Assembly (NCBI GenBank): GCA_965214915.1
Contig: CBDCCP010000001.1
Location: forward strand, 186,001-250,000
Reading direction: 5' to 3'
DNA from: CATQHP01 sp965214915
GTDB taxonomy: Bacteria > Acidobacteriota > Terriglobia > Bryobacterales > UBA6623
Length of the DNA stretch: 64,000 bases
Under the pieces are notes generated by a model. It searched no databases and had not been told where the DNA came from. It saw nothing but the letters and a program-made list of their open reading frames with translations. Of the stretch, positions 25,363 to 31,619 are shown in pieces (position 1 is the first letter of the stretch; each line of letters starts with the position of its first letter). The translations under genes were made by a program, and so were the position numbers.

Positions 25363-25995
25363 TTAAGAGGCGGCGGCGCCGGGTTGACCGGGAACTTCCG
25401 TATCCGCCGGCGGAGGCGCCGCAGCAACGTTCTTCTTGGCCTTCACCGGTTTCTTCTGGTTTTTTTTGGGGCCGATCATCATGCTCATGGAGCGGCCCTC
25501 GATGCGCGGAGTCGTCTCGGGGCTCCCCAATTCCTCGACATCTTTCGCCAAGTCCTGAAGAATCCGCTCGCCGATATCGGCGTGAGTGATTTGCCTGCCC
25601 CGAAAGAAAATCGTCGCCTTGACTTTCTTGCCTTCCTTGAGAAATCGCAGGGCGTGATTCTTCTTGAATTCGTAATCGTGCTGGTCGGTATCCGGACGAA
25701 ACTTTACCTCTTTGACCTCGACACGCTGCTGTTTCTTCTTGGCCTCGTTCTTTTTTTTCTTCTCCAGATAGGTGTACTCGCCGTAGTCGATCACTTTGGC
25801 GATGGGCGGCGTCGTATTGGGAGAAATGACGACAAGATCGAGCCCGAGATCTTTCGCGCGCCGGATGCCTTCTTGGGTCGGCATGACCGCCGTTTCTCCA
25901 TCCGGGAAAACGACGCGCACCTCACGGGCGCGAATCGTCTCGTTTACATTCTGTCGTCGAACCCTACGGAAAGAGCGATAGCGTCTACGAAAAAT
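25363..25995 (-). CDS. infC: Translation initiation factor IF-3, AUU start
   Basis: IF-3 binds the 30S subunit, monitors start-codon pairing and blocks premature subunit joining. Downstream of the first ATG the protein is typical (FPDGETAVMPTQEGIRRAKDLG, PPIAKVIDYGEYTYLEKKK, HDYEFKKNHALRFLKEGKKVKAT). The family N terminus RRVRRQNVNETIRAREVRV is encoded further upstream, with no ATG/GTG/TTG suited to it. ATT at 25995 lies 7 nt after a good AAGGAG (26003-26008), giving FRRRYRSFRRVRRQNVNE. The AUU start of infC is the classic autoregulatory feature, since IF-3 rejects weak start codons. The C terminus has a Lys/Pro/Ala-rich tail of about 35 residues. Length is 210 residues. Confidence 0.93.
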   Translation of the reverse strand: MFRRRYRSFRRVRRQNVNETIRAREVRVVFPDGETAVMPTQEGIRRAKDLGLDLVVISPNTTPPIAKVIDYGEYTYLEKKKKNEAKKKQQRVEVKEVKFRPDTDQHDYEFKKNHALRFLKEGKKVKATIFFRGRQITHADIGERILQDLAKDVEELGSPETTPRIEGRSMSMMIGPKKNQKKPVKAKKNVAAAPPPADTEVPGQPGAAAS

Positions 25996-26172
25996 GAGTC
26001 ATCTCCTTTGAATTGGCGCCGGGGGTTCATTCCGAGCGATGCAAAGCGGCCCCGCATTTTGCGGCAAGCGCAGCCCCCCACTGATTCATCGATTCATTGT
26101 ACCGCCGACAGCGCCCGCAGAAACCATAGCCGGCCGTTTTCAAGCGACGCTCGAATCCGCGCCGACAGCGCC

Positions 26173-26199
26173 ATGTTAGCACGAGAGCCGAATTGTCAA
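26173..26199 (-). promoter_or_regulatory. Putative sigma-70 promoter for infC
   Basis: On the minus strand a perfect TTGACA (26194-26199) is followed after 15 nt by TAACAT (26173-26178). It would give a leader of about 170 nt before the AUU start, room for regulatory structure, though I see no clear attenuator. The spacing is shorter than ideal. Confidence 0.45.
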
Positions 26200-26249
26200 G
26201 TTCCGCGAGGCGAAAGTTTCCATCCAAGGCCGCGCGGCGATACGCATGC

Positions 26250-26279
26250 TTGACAACGAAAATCGAGAGCGCTTAGCAT
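26250..26279 (+). promoter_or_regulatory. Putative sigma-70 promoter for the HU/IHF-like gene
   Basis: TTGACA (26250-26255) and TAGCAT (26274-26279) are separated by 18 nt, with the ATG 36 nt further on. Together with the infC promoter it makes a divergent regulatory region of about 320 bp. Confidence 0.5.
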
Positions 26280-26315
26280 AAGGCTGCGGTTGCTGCTTCG
26301 CCCGCCCGAACTCGA

Positions 26316-26582
26316 ATGATCAAATACGATATCGTCAACCACGTCGTCAACCGAACGGGGCTCAGCAAGACCAGAGCCGAGATGGCTATCCAGGCCGTAT
26401 TCGATTCCATGAAGCGCGCGATGGAAAACGGCGAGCGCATCGAGTTGCGCGGATTCGGGGTATTCAACGTCCGCCCCCGTAAGACGGGCATCGGCCGCAA
26501 CCCGCGCACCGGCGAAGAGGTAATCATCCCGCCGGGCAAGGCGGTTCGTTTCAAGCCGGGGAAAGACCTGCAATCGATATAG
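26316..26582 (+). CDS. HU/IHF family nucleoid DNA-binding protein
   Basis: The 88-residue protein is a full-length bacterial histone-like subunit. It has the helical N terminus IVNHVVNRTGLSKTRAEMAIQAVFDSM, the beta core ERIELRGFGVFNVRPRKTGIGRNPRTGE and the closing KAVRFKPGKDLQ. The arm motif RNPRTGE inserts into the DNA minor groove. HU and IHF bend DNA and affect replication and transcription. Sequence alone cannot separate HU from an IHF subunit; the short basic arm and GRNP fit either. It has its own upstream promoter and is divergent from infC. Confidence 0.93.
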   Translation: MIKYDIVNHVVNRTGLSKTRAEMAIQAVFDSMKRAMENGERIELRGFGVFNVRPRKTGIGRNPRTGEEVIIPPGKAVRFKPGKDLQSI

Positions 26583-26611
26583 CAGTTCGTGGTGAAAGCC
26601 GCGCGTTGGCG

Positions 26612-27346
26612 TTAGGCGTGTTTCTGAATCGTGGGAACGATCACCATCTCCGGGATGCAGGCCCGAGGGTGCAGCGCCGCCGCCAGCAACGCGGCCTGAG
26701 CCAGATCTTCCGGCTGCAGCATGGCCGCCCGTCGGGCGGCGTCGGGAACGACCGGGCGGTTATCCAGAATCGGGGTATTCACTTCTCCCGGACAGATCAC
26801 GCAGGAACGGATGCCGCGTCCGCCCTCTTCGAGATGCGCGGCCAAGCCCAACGAACGCACGCCGTGCTTGGCGGCGCTGTAACCGGCGCCGGCAACCGTG
26901 GACGTGCGCACGCCGGCGGTCGATGAAATCGTAATCAACAAGCCGTCCCGCCGCTCCCGCATCAACGGCAAAACGGCGCGCATCAGATAGAACGGCCCGT
27001 TCAAGTTCACCGCAATCATCCGCTCGAAGTCCTCAGGCGACAGCTTGTCGAGGGCGCGCGCGGGAACATTCGTACCGGCGTTGTTCACGAGAATATCGAT
27101 CTGCGGCAGGGTTTCGACCGCGTAAGCAACCATGCCCTCTACGGCTTTGCGGTCGGAGACGTCCAACGCATAGGGATAGAGGCGTCCGCCCGCAGGCCCT
27201 GCGTCGGCCTTCGCCCGTTCCAGCTTCGCCAACGTGCGGCCGACGGTTACGACCGCGGCGCCCTGCTCGGCGAAACAGCGCGCCACGGCCTCGCCGATAC
27301 CGCTTCCGGCGCCGGTGACGATCGCGCCTTTCCCTTGCAGTTTCAT
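26612..27346 (-). CDS. Short-chain dehydrogenase/reductase (SDR)
   Basis: The 244-residue classical SDR has the cofactor motif TGAGSGIG, the NNAG motif (LVNNAGTN), catalytic Ser in TISSTAG and YxxxK in YSAAKHG. The absence of an acidic residue just after the second strand (VVTVGRT) would suit NADP(H), but this is weak evidence. The substrate is unknown. ATG 27346 is chosen since GGGAGG lies 8 nt before it; the longer ORF adds 18 uncharacteristic residues. It is convergent with the HU/IHF-like gene. A TAAGAT hexamer lies further upstream near 27403. Confidence 0.88.
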   Translation of the reverse strand: MKLQGKGAIVTGAGSGIGEAVARCFAEQGAAVVTVGRTLAKLERAKADAGPAGGRLYPYALDVSDRKAVEGMVAYAVETLPQIDILVNNAGTNVPARALDKLSPEDFERMIAVNLNGPFYLMRAVLPLMRERRDGLLITISSTAGVRTSTVAGAGYSAAKHGVRSLGLAAHLEEGGRGIRSCVICPGEVNTPILDNRPVVPDAARRAAMLQPEDLAQAALLAAALHPRACIPEMVIVPTIQKHA

Positions 27347-27458
27347 TCTCTTGCCTCCCGCGCGCTCGAGCAAGGCGCCGCCTCGCTCGGAAAAAGGCAT
27401 CTTAGCAGCAACGGCCCCGCCCCGCCGCCAGAACGAACGGCGCGCGGTTTGCGCCGCT

Positions 27459-27464
27459 TATAAT
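27459..27464 (+). promoter_or_regulatory. TATAAT -10 element of the phoB-phoR-like operon
   Basis: A perfect TATAAT ends 16 nt before ATG 27481, giving a leader of about 10 nt. No good -35 is present at 16-18 nt (AACGGC region), which would suit an activator-dependent promoter, such as one driven by a PhoB-like protein itself. Confidence 0.45.
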
Positions 27465-27480
27465 GGCCTCTGGGGCTTCC

Positions 27481-28170
27481 ATGAAGCAGACCATCGTCGT
27501 CATTGAAGACGATCAGGACCTATGTACGCTGCTCGCCTACAACCTGGGCCGCGCGGGCTACGACGTACAAACCCGGCATCGCCTGGAGGGCGCTCTGGAG
27601 TTGATTCAGGCTTCTGTGCCGAGCCTGCTTATTCTGGACGTAATGCTGCCGGACGGCGACGGTTTCGACTTTTGCCGCAAACTTCGACGAGACCCGCAGC
27701 TTGACGGCATACCGATCTTTTTCCTGACGGCGCGAACACAGGAAATCGACCGCGTCCTGGGGCTGGAAATAGGCGGCGACGACTACATTACAAAGCCGTT
27801 CAGCCCGCGCGAGCTGATCGCGCGCGTGAAGGCGCGCCTGCGTCGATTGGACGAGCCGGAGGGAAAACCCCTCGAAGCCGGCAGCTTGAAAATCGATCCG
27901 GTCTCGCGTCGGGCCAGCCTCGACGGCAAGCCCCTCGATCTCACGGAAACGGAATTTTCCATTCTTCTGTTCTTCTGCTCCAATCCGGACCGAGCATACA
28001 CGCGCGAGCAACTCCTCAGGCAAATCTGGGGCGAAAACTACCACGTGACGCCGAGAAACGTTGACGTCCACATTCGCCGTCTGCGGAAACATCTGGAAGT
28101 CGAACCGAGCAGCCCCAAGTGGATCCAAACATTGCGCGGGCATGGCTATCGTTTCGAAGTCCCGTCATGA
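27481..28170 (+). CDS. OmpR/PhoB-family response regulator
   Basis: The 229-residue protein has a receiver domain (residues 1-120) with acidic pocket EDD at 9-11, phospho-acceptor D53 (LLILDVMLPDGDG) and conserved Lys in YITKPFSPRELIARV. The C-terminal winged-helix domain has LTETEFSILLFFCSNPDRAYTREQLL and VDVHIRRLRKHLE. The set resembles PhoB, the phosphate regulator, but no pst or phoU genes are in the window, so the signal is unproven. The start is ATG 27481; an earlier in-frame ATG at 27463 overlaps the TATAAT. The TGA overlaps the kinase ATG (ATGA). Confidence 0.92.
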   Translation: MKQTIVVIEDDQDLCTLLAYNLGRAGYDVQTRHRLEGALELIQASVPSLLILDVMLPDGDGFDFCRKLRRDPQLDGIPIFFLTARTQEIDRVLGLEIGGDDYITKPFSPRELIARVKARLRRLDEPEGKPLEAGSLKIDPVSRRASLDGKPLDLTETEFSILLFFCSNPDRAYTREQLLRQIWGENYHVTPRNVDVHIRRLRKHLEVEPSSPKWIQTLRGHGYRFEVPS

Positions 28171-29963
28171 CCGCAAGAATTTTTTTCAAGCTGACGCTGC
28201 TGGCAGTTCTTCCGCTCGCCATTGCCGCATTCGCAGTGCAGTTTTTGGTCGCGCGCATCACGACCGCCAATCTGGAAGCGAATCTGGAGCAAAGTCTCAG
28301 AGAAAAGTCCCGCCTCGCCGACGCCGCGCTGGCCGGGCTGACCCCGGCGGAGTACCAATCGGCGATCGAAGACATCGCCGCGAGGTCGCAGGCCCGCGTC
28401 ACGGTCATTGCCCCCACGGGAATTGTCTTGGCGGATTCCGAAGCGGATCCCGCCGATATGGAGAATCATGCCGGGAGACCGGAATTCGCGCGGGCATTGC
28501 AAGGAGAGCCGGCGGTCAGCCGCCGTTTCAGCACCACGGTCGGCATCGATTTTCTGTATGTGGCCGTGCCGATGGAAGACGGCCGCGCGGTTCGACTGGC
28601 GCTGCCTCTGTCCGAAATAGCGGCAATCGTCACCGAGAACCGATCGCGCATCACCGCGGTCACTCTTTACGCCGTGCTGCCGCTGATCTTGCTGACGGCG
28701 CTGTTCGCCCGCCGCATCTCCGGGCAGCTATCGAATACCATCGCTTTCTCGAACGAATTGGCCAAGGGAAACTTCGATGCGCACATGGTCCAGTCCTCCC
28801 GCGGCAATCTCGCGGAGTTGGACAAACTCGGCATGAGCCTGCAAACGACCGCCGGCAAGCTGCGCTCGATGTTCAACCAACTGCAAGACGAGCGCTCCCG
28901 CTTCGCGGCGGCCGTAAACGGAATCGGCGAGGGCATTCTCGTAGTCGATCGCAAGCGCCGCATCGTCCTGTTCAATCCTTCTATCGAGCAGATGTTTCCT
29001 GACGAAAACCTGACCCCGAATGTAGCGCTCGACGAGTGGTCGAATCAGGAGATCTCCCGTCTTTTCGAACTATCCATCGAAAGCGGCAAACCGACAGCCA
29101 CCGATCTCACCATCAAAGAGCCGACCGAGCGTTCCTGGCGCGTCTCCTGCGCGCCGATTACCAACCGCAAAGGCAAAGTGCAGGCGGTCGCCGCCGTATT
29201 TCACGACGTGACGGAACTCGAGCGCATCGACCGCATGCGCCGCGACTTCGTGATTAACGTGTCACATGAGTTGCGCACGCCGCTCTCGGTAATCAGCGGC
29301 TATGCCGAGACCCTGCTCGAGGGCGCGCTGGACGATCCGGACAACAATCGCCGATTCGTGAAAATTCTGCTGCAAAACTCGCAGCGCCTGACCCAGCTCA
29401 CGTCGGACCTGATGGCGCTTTCGCAGATCGAGGGCAAGACCCGCGAGTTCGAGTTCACCGACCACGCGGCCGCGGAACTTTTGCATCAGGCGGCCGACGG
29501 CTTCCGCCCGCTGACGGAGCAGAAGTCGATCGAGATCGAAGTCGCGCCCCTGAACGCAAACGTCAGTCTCAAGTGCGATGCGGGCGCGATTCACCAGATA
29601 TTCGGCAACTTGTTGGACAACGCCGTCAAATACACGCCGGCCGGCGGCAGGATTACGGTCGGCATCCGCGAGCGCGAGGCGAAAATCGAGTTCTATGTCC
29701 GCGACACCGGCATCGGCATCCCCGCGGAACACATCCCCAGGCTGTTCGAGCGCTTCTACCGCGTGGACAAGGCGCGTTCGCGCGCGCTCGGCGGAACGGG
29801 GCTGGGGCTGGCGATCGTCAAGCATCTGGTATTGGCGCATCACGGCTCGGTATGGGTAGAGAGCGAACCCGGCGCCGGATCGACGTTTTGGTTTTCCCTG
29901 CCTTACGAACCGCAGCTTGCGGCGGCGGACGGCCTCGATTCTCGCCAGGCAGCGCTTTTCTGA
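28167..29963 (+). CDS. PhoR-like sensor histidine kinase
   Basis: The 598-residue membrane kinase has a first TM helix (about 8-29), a periplasmic sensor of about 130 residues, a second TM (about 163-181), HAMP (ARRISGQLSNTIAFSNELAKG), PAS (NGIGEGILVVDRKRRIVLFN), HisKA with phospho-acceptor H367 (VSHELRTPLSVISGYAE) and an HATPase domain with N box (LLDNAVKYT), G1 (DTGIGIP) and G2 (GGTGLGLAIVKH). It is translationally coupled to the response regulator. The PAS-containing cytoplasmic part is as in PhoR; the larger periplasmic sensor resembles the Gram-positive and Bacteroidetes PhoR class. Confidence 0.93.
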   Translation: MTARIFFKLTLLAVLPLAIAAFAVQFLVARITTANLEANLEQSLREKSRLADAALAGLTPAEYQSAIEDIAARSQARVTVIAPTGIVLADSEADPADMENHAGRPEFARALQGEPAVSRRFSTTVGIDFLYVAVPMEDGRAVRLALPLSEIAAIVTENRSRITAVTLYAVLPLILLTALFARRISGQLSNTIAFSNELAKGNFDAHMVQSSRGNLAELDKLGMSLQTTAGKLRSMFNQLQDERSRFAAAVNGIGEGILVVDRKRRIVLFNPSIEQMFPDENLTPNVALDEWSNQEISRLFELSIESGKPTATDLTIKEPTERSWRVSCAPITNRKGKVQAVAAVFHDVTELERIDRMRRDFVINVSHELRTPLSVISGYAETLLEGALDDPDNNRRFVKILLQNSQRLTQLTSDLMALSQIEGKTREFEFTDHAAAELLHQAADGFRPLTEQKSIEIEVAPLNANVSLKCDAGAIHQIFGNLLDNAVKYTPAGGRITVGIREREAKIEFYVRDTGIGIPAEHIPRLFERFYRVDKARSRALGGTGLGLAIVKHLVLAHHGSVWVESEPGAGSTFWFSLPYEPQLAAADGLDSRQAALF

Positions 29964-29981
29964 GTTACCCTATCTTTCGTG

Positions 29982-31553
29982 ATGCCGATTTCTCCCTTAC
30001 GCCCGTTCGCCCTGTTCTGTCTTTCGGCGGGATGCCTTTTCAGCGCCCCCGCGGCCAAGCAGTTCCGGGCAATCTTCGATGGAACGTCGCTGAAGGGATG
30101 GGAGGGCGCCCCCCGTCTCTGGAGCGTCGAGAACGGCGTGATTGTCGGACAGACCAGCGATGCCGATCCGATCGACAAGAACTCCTTCCTGATCTGGCGG
30201 CAGGGCGTCGTCGACGATTTCGAGTTCAAATTCGATTACAAAATTACCGGCGGCAACTCGGGCGTCCAGTATCGCGCCTTCGAAAAACCGAAAGAGTGGG
30301 GCGCCTTCGTCATGGGCGGATTGCAGGCGGACTTCGAAGCCGGCGACCGCCATACCGGCGGCCTTTACAGCGAGCGGTCGCGAGGGATTCTCGCGCGGCG
30401 CGGGCAGAAAACGGAGATCGGAGCCGATCACAAACCAACCGTGACGGGCAAGCTGGGCGACCCGGTCGAATTGCAGTCTCACGTCAACATGGAAGACTGG
30501 AACAGCTTCCACATCATCGCCCGCGGCAACCGCTACATCCACAAGATCAACGGTCACGTAATGGTTGACGTTACCGACAACGACCCGTCGGCGCCCCGCT
30601 CGGGCCTGATCGGCTTGCAGGTTCACCGCGGCCCGGCCATGAAGGTCGAGTTCCGCAACCTGATGCTCAAGCGGCTTCCCATGGCGGGCAAGAAGAAGGT
30701 GGTGTTGATCGGCGGCCGGAAAAGCCACAGTTACGGCGCCCACGAGCACAACGCCGGCGTCGCTTTACTGGCGAAGGCGCTCAACGAGAACCACCCCGGC
30801 ATCCATGCCGTCACCTACCACGACGGCAATCCCGCCGACCCGACCGCATTGGACAATGCCGACGCCGTGATCGTTTATGCCGACGGCGGGCTGCGCCACC
30901 CCTGGCTCGCGTACATGCGCAACATCGACCAAGCCGCCCGGCGCGGCGTGGGCATCGGGGCGCTCCATTTCGCCGTGGAAGTTCCCGCCGGCGAGCCCGG
31001 GCAGAAATTTCTCGAGTGGATCGGCGGCTACTACGAACGATGGTGGTCGGTGAACCCGCATTGGAGCCTCGAACAAGCGGAGCTCGCCGCGGAGCATCCG
31101 ATCACAAATGGAGTCAAGCCCTTCGCCGTCAACGACGAGTGGTATTTCAACATGCGCTTCCGTCCGGACATGCGCGGCGTTTCGCCGATCCTGACCGCCG
31201 TGCCGCCGATGTCCACGATGTCGCGCCCCGACGGGCCGCACTCGGGGAACCCGTACGTACGCGCCATGACCAAGCGCGGCGAGCGGCAGACTCTGGTCTG
31301 GGCGTCGGAAAACCCGGGCGGCAACAGGGGTTTCGGATTCACGGGCGGCCATAACCATTGGAACTGGGGGCATCCGGATTTCCGCAAGCTGGTTCTCAAC
31401 GCCGCCGCCTGGCTCGCCGGCGCGGAAGTTCCGGAAGCCGGCATCGCATCGGGACCCTACTCGCTGAAAGACCTGCAAGCCGGCCAGGACTACCTGCCCT
31501 GGGGCAGATACAAAAAGGCGGAAATCGAAGAAAATCTCCGCGCCTGGCAGTAG
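29982..31553 (+). CDS. Exported DUF1080-ThuA fusion protein
   Basis: The 523-residue protein has a signal peptide (FALFCLSAGCLFSAPAAK). A DUF1080 beta-sandwich domain follows (about 25-225; FDGTSLKGWEGAPRLWSVENG, GNSGVQYRAFEKP). Then comes a ThuA domain (about 230-495; KKKVVLIGGRKSHSYGAHEH, ADAVIVYADGGLRHP, GRGFGFTGGHNHWNW-type ending NRGFGFTGGHNHWNW). The two domains also occur separately in this window (13627-14274; 3734-4672), so the fusion suggests they act on the same substrate, probably a saccharide. ATG 29982 is the chosen start; a GTG directly before it is the alternative. It starts 18 nt after the kinase stop and may be read from the same transcript. Confidence 0.88.
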   Translation: MPISPLRPFALFCLSAGCLFSAPAAKQFRAIFDGTSLKGWEGAPRLWSVENGVIVGQTSDADPIDKNSFLIWRQGVVDDFEFKFDYKITGGNSGVQYRAFEKPKEWGAFVMGGLQADFEAGDRHTGGLYSERSRGILARRGQKTEIGADHKPTVTGKLGDPVELQSHVNMEDWNSFHIIARGNRYIHKINGHVMVDVTDNDPSAPRSGLIGLQVHRGPAMKVEFRNLMLKRLPMAGKKKVVLIGGRKSHSYGAHEHNAGVALLAKALNENHPGIHAVTYHDGNPADPTALDNADAVIVYADGGLRHPWLAYMRNIDQAARRGVGIGALHFAVEVPAGEPGQKFLEWIGGYYERWWSVNPHWSLEQAELAAEHPITNGVKPFAVNDEWYFNMRFRPDMRGVSPILTAVPPMSTMSRPDGPHSGNPYVRAMTKRGERQTLVWASENPGGNRGFGFTGGHNHWNWGHPDFRKLVLNAAAWLAGAEVPEAGIASGPYSLKDLQAGQDYLPWGRYKKAEIEENLRAWQ

Positions 31554-31619
31554 CGCGAACGGCAAAACCGACTGCGCGGGCCGGAAGGGCCGACTGCGCT
31601 ACAGTAGTCCCAAATCGTC

